From: Acanthosepion esculentum
Taxonomy: Eukaryota > Mollusca > Cephalopoda > Sepiida > Sepiidae
Assembly: GCA_964036315.1 (NCBI GenBank)
Contig: OZ038479.1
Location: forward strand, 59,423,746 to 59,487,745
Reading direction: 5' to 3'
DNA: 64,000 bases
Shown here: positions 21,166 to 31,999 of the stretch, piece by piece
Numbering within the stretch: position 1 is the stretch's first letter
Layout of the letters: the number at the start of each line of letters is the position of its first letter
Position numbers and translations under genes: made by a program
The notes under the pieces: generated by a model
What the model was told of the DNA's origin: nothing
The model's database searches: none
What the model saw: only the letters and a program-made list of their open reading frames with translations

Positions 21166-22980
21166 CATGTCTTTTCTGAGAATTCATACTTCATGCCTGA
21201 TAATGTAATATTCTTTTAAAAACTGCATTATTTTCAAATACTGCAAAATTCATTGAACATCTACATAACAATCACCATACACATGCAAACAGGACTATTA
21301 ACTATTATGAGAATTTGCAATTAATTGTTTGATTATTTAAATTAGAGTCTGTTTCTTTATATATGAATGAACAAAAAACATCTATATTTTAGAGAATTAG
21401 GTCAATATTAATTGATTTTTTGTCATTTAAAGAAAATACTTTCGGAGAAACCTTGAACATATGAATGGAAATAGAAGTCTATATATGAAAATTATGGCTT
21501 GTATTTTATATTGGTGAATGAAATAAAAACCTCAATGTTTTCTTGGATCATGTCAGTATGATTTTTGATTTCATATAAGCTATATATTTTCAAAGCAGAT
21601 GTGTTACAAAGATTTGAAAACAGTGAGTGAACATAAATTATCTCAACCAGAATTTGAACTCTACTTACTGATTCCATTTTTTGTATTGTTTATCATTGTA
21701 CCATCAAGCCTTCCTTTATTTAGTATCATGAAGCTTAAGTTTTTATGCATTTTTCAACATTTTTAAACATTCACTTGTGTTGTAACACTATTAAAAATCT
21801 ATTAAAATATTTTTTAATGCTGATTTTTATTATTATTTTTTATTACTTTAAATAGTTGTTTACATATTGTTAGCTATCAGGGATGAGATATATTACTAAA
21901 TGATTGAACATTTTATTTTCATTATATAAATATGAAATAATATGACAAACTCTGTGTACTCTTCAAAAGAACTAATTGCCAGAAAATGTTTTTCTTCAAG
22001 CCTAACAGTACATTTGATAAAAATGTTAATTTTTTCTTCTTTGTACATTCAGTAGAAAATTAACTGAAGATGATGTATGATACCTGTCTACTAGGGCAGC
22101 TAGCCAATCCCTATTGCAGAGGCTTGCTCAGGTGCATTTGTGTTTATTCAACACCCACAGAGCACACCTGTGGTTTATACTGCAACTATGCTGAGCAGAC
22201 CTTAGTTACAGTTTCTGGGAAAAAGCATGTTATCTAGCATGATCAATATTTTGAACATGGCCAGCATGCTCAAGCCCTTGGCCACAGTGACTTGCAACAT
22301 CATGCTAGGATGGACGGTTAAGTCTACCCAATTTCACTCACTATACTTGGGTCAATCTGTGATATGGTTTTCAGGCACTTCCAAATCTAAAAAATCATTT
22401 TATTAAATATTTCATTTTGTCTCCACTTTGTGTACTCTTCAAAAGAACTAATTACCAGAAAATGTTTTTCTTCAAGCTTAACAGGTCATTTGGTAAAAAT
22501 CTTAATTTTCTACTGACTGTACTAAGAAATAAAATGAATTCTAATCTTAAGGTGATGGAAAGTTCAGAAATAGAAAACTCACCATATCTTACTTTGATCT
22601 TATTAATTTACAATCACCAGCTATAGCAAGCAACTTTCATTGGCTTAACTCATCTATTTGTTAAAATTCTTTGATGGTAACATAACACCATGCGATAATA
22701 CAACAAAATAGCATCATGTGAATATATTTTAATTACATTTAAAACACATCACTTTTGTTTGAAGTCTCTCATTCTAAAAAAAATTATTTGTTACTACCCT
22801 TATTTCAGAGGCAGGAAAACTACTAAGTTGTAGTCTAGGTTAAACCAAATAGTGTTTCGTATTTCAAGCTTTAATAGTTCAGACAAATTATGCATGAAAA
22901 GCAATTATTCATCAAAATATATCTCATTGTATTCTATGTGACACTAATTAGCTATGGTAATTGGCTAACTAATTAATCAT
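21166..22980 (+). repeat. 3' flank of Z2 with a direct repeat pair
   Basis: Positions 21,230-21,910 match the 3' flank of Z1; a possible poly(A) signal AATAAA lies near 21,524. A 100-bp direct repeat (TGTGTACTCTTCAAAAGAAC) occurs at 21,951-22,050 and 22,425-22,525. Between the two copies is a less AT-rich insert (22,060-22,410) whose coding potential is too weak to name. Positions 22,540-22,900 match 1,600-2,150. Confidence 0.6.
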
Positions 22981-22999
22981 AGAAATTAAAACAGGAAAT

Positions 23000-24400
23000 A
23001 CTTAAGGTGAAAAAGAGCTATCCTGAAAGATAGACTGATCGATGTTAAAAAAAGATTTTATTCTATTTACGAAATAGATACCTTTTCACAAAAGACAGTA
23101 ATCCCGTAGAAAAAGCCATATGTGAGATTTTATCAAATTGATTAATATTGTTGTAAAGAAGTGCCTTGCCGAGTGAAATGGGAGGATTCAGAAAGATAAA
23201 CAAGCAAATATTAAGATATCGGCCAGACCACATGGCAGTCATAAAAATTTCGGCTTGAGACAATTGCTGGTACAGGGTAGGGAGAATCAATATTAATTAT
23301 CTTTCCAAGATATCATTTTTTTTTCCTGAGGGCCAGCAAGGAAAAGCAATGTGCTGATTATAAAATTTTGGCATTTGTCTCGACACAGGTGGAGAGGATT
23401 GTTATTATTTACTTTACCAACGTCCGGCTTCAGACGCTGAGATGTTGAATAGCAATATGGTGATTATAAAATTTTGGCATGAGACAGAAAATAGAGTGGA
23501 GAATTGAGATTTGGCAAGATATAGAATTTAATTTCTCAACAAGCCAAGGGTTCCATTATAATGCTAACTTTACAATGGGACCAGATGGCAAACTTTGACA
23601 GTGATTGATGGAGTCGGTAAAGAGTGCTGGCTAAGTGGATTCAGGGTGCCCGTTTAGAGTTCCAGTTAGAGTCTGACCAGAGTGTTGCCTTGCAGAATCT
23701 GACCGAGAGATTCCATGACTTCCGACTTTGCCTATCCTACCAATAGCAAGTTATACTAATGAACGAAACTAAGCCAATACCTAAGAACTAAATCAGTTGA
23801 CAAGATACCAACTTGCTTGAAACATAGAAGTGTCACATTTCGTAGAAAACGGGCTGGGAAAGAAACACACTCCTGTATATAAGACGGATAAAGTTAATTT
23901 TTTATTTTTTAACATACTAGAACCACTTGGATTTTTCTTTTATTCACTTCTTTTTCTTTACGCTTGTGCGATACCACCTTCAGTCTGGACTCAGCTTACA
24001 CTACGGCCTGACGCCTGATTGATCTCGTCTACCTAAGATCAAAGTCACAACGTGGGTAGGTTAGACTTGAGATTAAAGCAGTTACTCCAGTAACCAGACG
24101 TTGCAAGTGAGCTGGGAACGATAGAGCTGGTATTGAACTGGTACAGCTGGTGAAGCCGTTAACATTGACGACCAGAATTCGACCCTGGACGGCTGAGTGT
24201 CACATATTGGTATCCTGACCAGGGGATTTTGCCGGGTAGTGACGACCACCAATCGACCAAGACACAGGCTGGTGGCAGCGACCAGGAGTCAACCCCAAAA
24301 CGCTGGTGGAAGAAACATTACAGCTTTGAGCTGCACCTGGGAGTTGACCATGGGCCGACAGCTTAGTGTCACATCTATTTTCTGTTTTCATTGTCATGCC
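23000..24400 (+). mobile_element. LTR-like retroelement remnant
   Basis: A less AT-rich block begins near GATAGACTGATCGATG (23,029) and contains three imperfect copies of an approximately 110-bp unit (23,225-23,480). It then runs through a promoter-like and pyrimidine-rich stretch (23,880-23,960) to a segment dense in GACCAG, TGACC and similar words (24,160-24,370). A second block with related start (ATAGACTGATC) and end occurs at 45,340-47,060. The layout suggests an LTR plus untranslated leader, but no pol coding follows and the limits are uncertain. Confidence 0.4.
23225..23480 (+). repeat. Three imperfect ~110-bp direct repeats
   Basis: The phrase ATTATAAAATTTTGGCAT occurs at 23,356 and 23,460 with a more diverged copy (GTCATAAAAATTTCGGCTTG) at 23,238. 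Units are about 105-120 bp apart. Short direct repeats of this type are common in LTR U3 regions, which supports but does not prove the LTR reading. Confidence 0.65.
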
Positions 24401-24639
24401 AGAAGCTCATATCCATGCTTATTCCACTTGGCTCATTTGTGGCAAAAATCTCTGCACCTGTTTTCAATCTCATCCATATTGCTGAACCACCCAGGAAAAG
24501 AGCCATGGCTCAGAAAATGTGGTAATCTGTATGATGCAAGGTCTGAACTCTAAGTAGGTTAAGACAGCTGTTCCAGTTCCTCAAGTTTGTGTGTGGTCAC
24601 ATGGATAGTGTGTAATTGTTATTCTGGAGGAGAGGACAT

Positions 24640-25070
24640 ATCTTCAGTTGACCAATGTAATGTAGTGGGCTTTCAGACTATTATATACTCATTGCTGTTA
24701 TTGAGTAAAAACAGTGTTCACTATACAACCCTCTGAGACAAGCATAATGTGCAGAATAGCCCCTCAAAATTGCACATGATCTGTTTAAAATGTCCTTGTT
24801 TGACAGCAAGTTCTGCAGTCAGGGTAGGATAAAGCCACTGATTTCTTTCATTAAGATTATGAAAGTAAATTAAATTTCTATCTCCAGTTACACTCCAACA
24901 CCAAAAATGAGCATCTTGAGGATTTACTAGCAGTTGTTTGCATATGTCATTGATACTGGTCATTTTTCAATTCCTTAGGTGCTTCTCTATAATGTCTGTT
25001 CAAAAGGCTAAACTTATGGGGGTCTAAATTGATGGTGCTTTATGAAGGAACAGTTTCTGCTGACAATGCA
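24640..25070 (-). pseudogene. Mariner-like transposase fragment, copy 1
   Basis: The minus strand from 24,963 to 24,721 stays open for 80 codons and reads ICKQLLVNPQDAHFWCWSVT, GDRNLIYFHNLNERNQW, then a later VMCNFEG-like stretch (IMCNFEGLF). This follows the order of a mariner transposase around its first catalytic aspartate (VTGDE-W..HY). The glutamate, tryptophan and histidine of that motif are changed. A second, more decayed copy lies beside it at 25,206-25,615. Confidence 0.5.
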
Positions 25071-25205
25071 CAAGTGCTTGTGTTTGTGCTTGGCTATTAT
25101 ACAACAATTTCAAGCAAGTCCTTTCAATACAGAAAATCTTGCTCACCTTAGTTTATCTTTGAGGCTGGTATCACCTTTTTTTAAACATCTGTAGGAGTGC
25201 ACATT

Positions 25206-25615
25206 TTCAATTGACCAATTCCATGTAGCAGGCTTTCAAGGCATCATATACTCACTGCAATTGTTGAATATAAATGACCATTTGGGACAAACGCAAAGTG
25301 CCACACCCCCTCAAAATTCCACCAACATGACCTATTCAAACTTGTTTGATGGCAGTTTGTGCAGACTGACCAGAATAAAGCTACTGATTTATTTCATTAG
25401 TATGATGAAAACAGATAGAATTTCCATCCCTTATTACAATTCAACACCATGGGAGTTCACAGCACTTGTTTGGAAATGTTTACATGTTGTTGAGACTGGT
25501 CAGTTCCACAGGAGCTTCTCAACAATATCAGTTTACAAGACTGAAGTTATGGAGGCATCAATTGATGGTGCTTTATGAAGGACCAGTTTCTGTCAACAAT
25601 ATACTTCTTGTGCTT
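25206..25615 (-). pseudogene. Mariner-like fragment, copy 2 (tandem)
   Basis: This segment aligns with 24,640-25,070 over its length: GGCTTTCA near the start, CCCTCAAAATT, AAAGC(C/T)ACTGATTT, and GATGGTGCTTTATGAAGGA near the end. Stops interrupt every frame on the minus strand. Two related relics in the same orientation, about 550 bp apart, mean either two nearby insertions or a local duplication. Confidence 0.5.
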
Positions 25616-25619
25616 CAAT

Positions 25620-26270
25620 GCTGTTCAAGCAACGCCACTCTTCCACAAAAGACTGCATGCTCCTCAAGTTTGTATCCGTTATTAATAACACGTTTAAAAA
25701 AACACATTTTGATTTGGATTATATTTTTCGTCTCGGATGCTACCTGAATTTTACCAAAAACAAAATAGTTTCCATGCTTGATGATGACTGGTAGAATCGT
25801 TGAAAGTACTCTTATTTAAGGAAAATCTAATACCGTTTAGAATTTTAAAAAAACAGGGATCATAACATTCATCAAGTGATTAGTAGGTTAATGCATCTTT
25901 AAAATTTTGTTAGCGAAGGGATTTTGCCATTTTATATCATTAACTTTACTAATATACTTTTTGTATGAATGATTCATTGTAATATATAGGTACCTCCCAC
26001 TAAAAAGTTATAGGTAAGATTAAAATGCATTTTGAAAAAGCAAAAATCTTTCTGGAAGCTTTTATTTTAATTTAATTCTAAGCTAATAGATTAAATTTAG
26101 TTATCTCCAAATAAAACCCATACCTAAAGTTTAAAATGAATTTTTAAAAATTTACAAATCTTTCTGGAAGTTTTATTTTAGTTTTACTTTCAAGCTAATA
26201 CATTAAATTTAATATTTCCAGTAGACAAAATACTTTGATGTATTTCAAACTGAATTTGAATTGATTGAAA
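25620..26270 (+). repeat. AT-rich repeat module in two tandem copies
   Basis: The module with AAATCTTTCTGGAAG(C)TTTTATTTTA occurs at about 26,040 and again at 26,155. Other copies are at 43,370-43,505 (same strand) and at 30-235, 39,175-39,330 and 52,250-52,330 (opposite strand). No gene is seen. Confidence 0.55.
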
Positions 26271-26459
26271 TTATTTTTTTTTTAAAGTTAAAGTGTTTGT
26301 TATCATAGGGAAGAGTGTTTTCAGGCCACATTTTGAACAATATTAATATCAAATGAATAGAAAAAATTTAAAAATAAAACAAAATTCTTATATTTGTAGA
26401 CACTTTTCATGAAGATAGAATGGTTTAATTGTACAAATTCTCATTGCAAAACAATTGTT

Positions 26460-27200
26460 TCACTTCAAAATGTTTGATCTTCACTGGTTGCTTAATAACC
26501 TTAATATATAACTACTAGTATCTGTTATATTTGATATTCTGTACCTAAGTTAATATATCTTTTATTGCTTTTTGTTGTTCACAGATGTTCTGATTGCACA
26601 AAAATCACAATGGCTATTATTGAGAATTTCAATGAAGGAAATTGTATTTTACTTTCCATGAAGAACAAAAATGTATTCTATATTCCTCATGTAAATTTTA
26701 TGGAATTACTTTTTCAAAAGCATGACAATGAAATTTAACTAGCAAGAAATGATGTGTTATATATATGAATAAATAGGAAAGATAGGTTATATTTATGTGA
26801 CCTTTGCTAATCTCATTTTTGAAGTCAGACTTAATAGGTTAGATGGAAACATACATTAGAAAAAAAACATATTCTTGTGACGTTTGTGGATCTGCATTTT
26901 CAGATTTGGTCATTCATATGTGCACTCACACTAGAGATAAACCTTATTTTTGTGAAGTATAGATCTGCATTTTCACCGAGTCTAGTTTGGTCATTCGTAT
27001 ATGTACACACAATGGAGAGAAAACATATACCTGGATTTAAACTTATTCTTGTAAAGTTTGTAGATCTGCATTTCAACAGAAAATTTGGTGGGATATATGT
27101 GAAAGCCCATTGGGGAGAAACCATATTCTTGAGAGTTTTGTGGACATGCCTTTTCTGAAAAGTCCTATTTCATGTGCAATATGGAACATATGCTTGTAAA
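26460..27200 (+). pseudogene. Z3: decayed zinc-finger locus
   Basis: The Z-type upstream exon is present: acceptor TTGTTCACAG with AG at 26,583-26,584, then leader. The start codon at 26,843 opens METYIRKKTYSCDVCGSAFS, but finger 1 has lost residues from its loop (FSDLVIHM), and the frame stops at 26,960-26,962 after two cysteines of finger 2. Further finger and linker pieces continue to about 27,180 in other frames (CACACAATGGAGAGAAAAC, CCATTGGGGAGAAACC). The locus is inactivated. The upstream segment also lacks part of the block seen at Z1. Confidence 0.85.
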
Positions 27201-27720
27201 AATTGTATTATTTTCAAATACTGCAAAATTCAATAGAAATGTATTTTCCACTGGAGGAAAAAACAATTTTGTGAAACGTTGAGAATTTTCAGGGAATTTT
27301 AAATGGCACTTGAGATTTTACCCTGTTTTAGATCATGACCATTTGATTTCTCATTTGAAAAGAAACACACTGACATAGAAACATTTTATATTTGCATAAT
27401 TTTATATTTGTTCATAAAATGTAACTCTCCAAACATCTGTAAAATCATAAATGAAATGTCAGATTCTGCATTTTCATTGAAAACATAAAACAGAAACATT
27501 ATAGAACAGAAACTGTATATTAATTTATACAGGTCAGTCAATAGTTTATGCATACAAATGCAATAAGAACAATTCAGTGGATTAGCAGGAATTTGAACTC
27601 TACTTAATTATTCTGTTTTCCATTGGACTATGGTTTTTTTTTTATTTAGTGTCACAAAACTTATACAATTATTAATTTTTGTCTGAATGAATTAGACAGT
27701 AGCCTCATTTTATTATTATT
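27200..27720 (+). repeat. 3' flank of Z3
   Basis: The stretch matches the 3' flanks of Z1 and Z2: TAAAATCATAAATGAAATG, ATACAGGTCAGTCAATA near 27,530 and GGAATTTGAACTCTACTTA near 27,590. No gene is seen. Confidence 0.5.
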
Positions 27721-28450
27721 TTAAGAGGAAAGGCAATATTACAAGAAGCCATGTCGCAATCTTTAAGCTGACAGCTGATTAATGACCCAGCTCCAAAGTA
27801 CTGGTTACGAAAACACAAAATAAGTTGGACAGATAAGATTTGATCTGTAACCAAAACTCAATAATAGGGTTTCCTTGTGGTTGGAGTGCTATGACCCTGA
27901 TAGGGTTAGGAGAATGGGTGACCAGGGAGTCATCTAGTAAATATCTGATTTTGGACAAGACTAGGATGGGAAAATTTTGCATAAACAAAATTTGAAAGGA
28001 TAATTTTTTAATTGGTGACCACTGAAGGTTAGTATGTCACCTATACAGATGAAAACACAGTCTAGTTTGGCAAATATTTTATCCAGGAATTGGTGCAGCA
28101 TTTTTTTTTTTAACTAAAAGGCATGAAATTGTATCCATGAAGTCCTAATGGGGAGGTTATAGCAGTCTTTCATTTGTCGTCTGGGTGAATCTTAATTTGT
28201 TGAGAAGCAGCAACTAAGTTGACCTTAGAAAAAATGGGGTTTTATTTCCTAGCTTGAGAAAAGAATATTTGAAGGTTTGGAATTCCAATCCATTTTTTTT
28301 TATTTGTTGAGATGCTTCTGCATTGTTAATTATTTTGTTAATTCTAGAGACTGCTGTTTGAAGGTTTTTTTTTTCTAAACATGACTGGGTTTAATATTTT
28401 TCTGTTTTTGCAATTTATAACCAGTCCATAGTGACTCAGGAAGTTGAATC
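27720..28450 (-). pseudogene. Ty3/gypsy reverse transcriptase remnant
   Basis: On the minus strand, beginning near 28,240, the frames give FSKVNLVAASQQIKIHPDDK, then KTAITSPLGLHGYNFMPFS, then FAKLDCVFICIGDILTFSG. This order matches the RT palm of Ty3/gypsy elements (FSKIDL..AYHQI, KTAI..P.G, YxDD). The catalytic aspartate pair is reduced (IGDI). Upstream and downstream parts are only faintly visible, to about 28,440 and 27,780. Stops interrupt it and it is inactive. Confidence 0.65.
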
Positions 28451-28699
28451 CTTATGAAGCATTTGTATTGCGCTTATGAGTAATAATAATGCTGTTGGTT
28501 CTATCGTAATTCCATTCACATTTGACAAATGTAATGACAGGCTAGCACATGAGTTCACTGTTCCTTTTATTCTTGCTACAATTATTTTTGCATTCATTTC
28601 TAGTGATGCCAAACTTAGCAGGGCAGTTGAAGTTCACCCATTTAGTTTGTGGACTCATCCACAGCAACCAGTTTACCCTCTGCTAGCAAATGCACTCTT

Positions 28700-29360
28700 C
28701 CTGTTACATTATTACCAACATCATGCTTACAAATAATCAACATGCATTCATTGGTTAATCACCGTCAATCTAGCTTGCTGATTGGTCAGTATCGATCAAT
28801 CAGATTGCTCCCATGTGCACGATCAATTTTAGCGCAAATTCGTTTTGGAGCCACCCCACGTGACTACGACCTTATAAATACCCAACACATGTGATTCTTT
28901 CCCAGGAGAAGAAGATTCTTGCTCTCTCTGATTCAACACGCGGACGCTCGAACCTAAATTCCCTACGTCACTCAATACCACTGCCAAAATGTGACTCTCA
29001 AAGAACTCCCGTCTTGACTAACGCAGTCAGACGTTAAAGAACTTTACAACAATTCATGCAAGTATAATTCCAGCATCATTTATCCAACTTGCATAATACA
29101 CAATTCATTTATTCTTCTAAACTGCATTTTAATAATCAACTCTTTTGTTATGAGTCTAGGTACAAATATTATCAAATCAAAGGGACACGACTCAGTCTCA
29201 GTTCACATGCATGTAATTTCAATACTTAATAAATTCAATTATGTTTTTAACTCTATGTTCCTTTTTGTATTTCAACATTGCTAATGATTTCCACACCTTT
29301 CCTAAACAAAAATAAATAATTGTGGGGAACAGCCCTTCACAAACATGGCTAACCATTACA
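28700..29360 (+). promoter_or_regulatory. LTR-like promoter region
   Basis: A less AT-rich block of about 660 bp runs from TGTTACATT (28,702) to ATTACA (29,359). It contains several ATTGGT/CAAT-like words, a clear TATA box (CTTATAAATACCC, 28,871-28,883) and a pyrimidine-rich initiator-like stretch 40-60 bp later (TTCTTGCTCTCTCTG). TG..CA ends fit a solo LTR. It is on the opposite strand to the gypsy remnant beside it, so the two may be unrelated. Calling it an LTR is an inference. Confidence 0.4.
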
Positions 29361-30080
29361 CACGCCATCATACACTGGCCCCGGTCCCCTACAAGTTTTC
29401 CCACTTCAATGTTTACTGGGTTTGAGGGTTTTGAACTGGAAAGCATTTGTTTGTTCTGTTTTTTGTGGCCACTTGCATCAAGGCTTGCATGTTCTGTGAT
29501 ACAGTGCCCTCTACTTTACTACATCTCAATTTTCATAAGGTAGTATTCATATAAAATACAAATTTTATTGTAACCTAATTATACTGATTTACAAAAACAT
29601 TTCTCTAGGATGAGCATGTGAGTAAGTGTTGTTAACTTATCAGGAATTGAAACTGAGTCATTCTCATAATAAATTGTAGGTTGGCTTAATTTTATGTTTC
29701 AGCCAATCAGGGGCAGGCTTGGCATTGTAGCAGGCACTACTTAAGACACACAAATTTGTTCATTTGTAAAAAGTCATTTGCCTGGGGAGGTGCTAACAGT
29801 CTAAGCTATCGAATTAACTGTGTCAGTGCTCATTTCACATGTTTTTTACTAAATTTGATATGGTGTATTTAAATTTCTGAACAATTTTGCTCTATCTTTT
29901 TTTTTATTTTGTTTTGGCCTTCACATATCACATTTTTATTACACTGCATATTAATTCAAAATGAGTTTATTTTATCCATAGGCAGATTACACAAAAAACA
30001 GTATAGATACAGAGCATAGACAGAACTAAATTACTTGGATAATACCATACATACACATCAGCCAGAAGTGAGCCTTTTGA
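29360..30080. other. Intergenic, no recognised feature
   Basis: The short open frames here have no domain or repeat support. The first 60 bp (CTGGCCCCGGTCCCCTACAA) might be the primer-binding and leader region following the LTR-like block, but I cannot match a tRNA end to it. Confidence 0.35.
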
Positions 30081-30880
30081 ATGATCCTGTGTACTTTGCC
30101 TCTGGTATGTCACACAATAGCATCCAACAGAAGTACCCCATTAAGCTGGGATTCCACTTGCCTTGGTAGTATTTTCCATCTTAAGTTCCACCTAGATATT
30201 ATTACTTTGTCCATGCTCATCACTAACTGCTCTGAGGTTCAAAGGGAAGAAGATGAGAGTGTAGAAGATGAATTCTGAGTGACATTCAGCATTCCATATC
30301 CTTATAAACCTGTAACAACTTCAATTCATTTTTAGTAATCTGGTACCCATGTGTTACTAAAGAAACCATGGTAGACAGAGTTAAATGCTTCTCATGCTCT
30401 CAGTTCATTTAAGGGAAGAAACTCATCAAATAACTTATCATTCAGCACTTCTCAAATCTGAGCTCCAATGAAGATGCCTTCCTTGTGCTTAGCAGAACTG
30501 AGAGCTGGGAATAGATTTCAAAGGTGTTAGATGGCAGCACCATTTTTGTCCAGGGCCTTCATGAAATTATTCATTAGATCAAGCTTGATATGAAGAGGAA
30601 GAAGAAGCACCTATAGGATCTTCTTTGACACAGTTCTCACAAAAGTGCTTCTGGACCCCAGTCCTTCTGCTTTTAGTGCTTGGACACAGCCTGGCACAGA
30701 GACAGAGAAAGCAACAGTACTTCATGAAGCCTGCTTGCATATCTATAATGAGCCCTATGACCTTGACATCCTCACAGAGACTCCACTAATAAAGAAGCTA
30801 CATATTGTCATATGACTCCTTCAGATGGACTCGGTGGTCAGTAGGAATTTGGGGGTATTTATTCCCATTGTGCACAGCCT
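30080..30880 (-). pseudogene. Transposon-type pseudogene (VSDEHGE family)
   Basis: Minus-strand frames give, in order, HRVHLKESYDNM, VKVIGLIIDMQAGFMKYCCF with FLCL, a short K..EGIFIG-like region in decayed form, FPLNLRAVSDEHGQ and a final WGTSVGCYCVTYQR. I recall this order (LKE-YDN, K-CCFLC, VSDEHGE, M-DYCW) from a large family of uncharacterised, probably transposon-borne proteins in invertebrates. No enzyme activity is known to me. Stops and frameshifts occur throughout. Confidence 0.5.
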
Positions 30881-30923
30881 TTATATTTCACTTATAACTA
30901 ATAATAATAACTTATTAATGATG

Positions 30924-30927
<4 letters not shown>

Positions 30928-30954
<27 letters not shown>

Positions 30955-30956
30955 GT
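30928..30956. repeat. AT microsatellite
   Basis: A pure AT dinucleotide run of about 26 bp. Confidence 0.9.
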
Positions 30957-30959
30957 TAT

Positions 30960-31499
30960 GTCCATGCATACCATGTACTCGAATATGAAGGGTATTTCAT
31001 TTCACTTAAATTTCACCCACGTGGCCAAGTGCAGGATTTCAATGGCAGACATTACACAATGCAATTCCTAAAATTTCAATTTAAAAAAAAAAAAAGAACA
31101 CAATGGCCTAAATAGGACGCATCTGGCAGTCTTAAATGCATGTATATGTATACATTTACATACATGTATATCTCAAAAACTATAGGTGATGAGTGAATAG
31201 GATTTCATATCTGAAATCAGCACCCTAAAATTAGGTTAGAATATTTATTTTTATGCTTGCCTCAGTTTCTTTGTAAACCAGTATTATGTATAATAATGGG
31301 TCATATACAATATAGGTGAACAGTTCAACTAGAAAAGTTAAAAATACAATGTATCTAAACACAAATTAGAGACGTGTCATAATAAATCAATGTTTCAGGA
31401 CAATTTTAACATCAACTTGAGATTTTTCTTGTTAAAAAGTTGAAGAATTTTAACATATTCAACATTCTGTCTATATTTCTGAGATGAGGTATTATGTAC
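30960..31499. other. Intergenic, no recognised feature
   Basis: An oligo-A run near 31,082 and scattered ATGTATA words are the only structure seen. Confidence 0.4.
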
Positions 31500-31555
31500 A
31501 GTATTTACATTAGTTGGACTATTGTCCTCATCTTTGTCGCCATATTTGTCACAAT

Positions 31556-31588
31556 GTTTCGGCCGTTGTACGCTCCGGCCTTCTTCAG
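31556..31588 (-). ncRNA. Hammerhead-like motif, left arm
   Basis: On the minus strand: CTGAAGA, A, stem GGCCG...CGGCC, GAAAC, followed by ATTGTG. CTGAAGA fits the CUGANGA core and GAAA the second core strand. One extra A lies before stem II. The short stem III has ACAT instead of ACGT as in the right arm, so pairing there is worse. Activity is doubtful. Confidence 0.5.
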
Positions 31589-31689
31589 GTGGTTGGAATT
31601 TCGAACCGAACCCTTTATTTCAATCACTGGGGTAGACTGTTCTAGTTCCACGAGCCATGTTTGATGGATGTCAGTTATCAGTTATCTCC

Positions 31690-31793
31690 GGGTATTGAAC
31701 GCACACTCTTTGGGTCTGTCACTGGATCAAACCAACGCCTTTATCCACTCTACCATGTGTCCTTGTGGAGAACTTTCAGAGGGAAAATTACCA
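31690..31793 (-). repeat. tRNA-like spacer of the inverted repeat
   Basis: The minus strand from about 31,765 reads ACATGGTAGAGTGGATAAAG (A-box-like) and ends near 31,690 in GTGCGTTCAATACCCGG (B-box-like). The distance between boxes and the overall length fit a tRNA-derived SINE head. A diverged copy lies on the plus strand at 63,625-63,692 in the same relation to its arm. No full cloverleaf can be drawn, so it is not a functional tRNA gene. Confidence 0.6.
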
Positions 31794-31894
31794 GGAGATA
31801 ACTGATAACTGACATCCATCAAACATGGCTCGTGGAACTAGAACAGTCTACCCCAGTGATCGAAATAAAGGGTTCGGTTCGAAATTCCAACCAC

Positions 31895-31927
31895 CTGAAG
31901 AAGGCCGGAGCGTACAACGGCCGAAAC
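31895..31927 (+). ncRNA. Hammerhead-like motif, right arm
   Basis: The plus strand reads CAC, CTGAAGA, A, stem GGCCG (10-base loop) CGGCC, GAAACGTT, GTG. The flanking CAC and GTG can pair as stem I, and ACGT is a palindrome that could form stem III between two molecules, as described for ribozymes of Penelope-like elements. The extra A before stem II departs from the canonical fold. Confidence 0.55.
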
Positions 31928-31999
31928 GTTGTGACAAATATGGCGACAAAGATGAGGACAATAGTCCAACTAATGTAAATACTATATTCAACATTATAC

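Larger units (their letters stand above)
31500..31983. repeat. 190-bp near-perfect inverted repeat with hammerhead-like arms
   Basis: The left arm 31,500-31,689 and right arm 31,794-31,983 are reverse complements with about two mismatches in 190 bp, around a 104-bp spacer. Each arm carries a hammerhead-like core on its own strand (31,556-31,588 minus; 31,895-31,927 plus) of the kind known in Penelope-like elements. The spacer carries a tRNA-like sequence on the minus strand. Related but single arms are at 33,120-33,245 and 63,435-63,620. Confidence 0.92.

Noticed and set aside
22060..22410. A GIY-YIG-type or other retroelement domain (GLYCNYAEQTLVTVSGK)
   Set aside because: The resemblance is faint, the catalytic GIY and YIG words are absent, and stops interrupt it.
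31690..31793. A functional tRNA gene in the spacer
   Set aside because: Only A-box-like and B-box-like stretches are seen; acceptor and anticodon stems cannot be paired.
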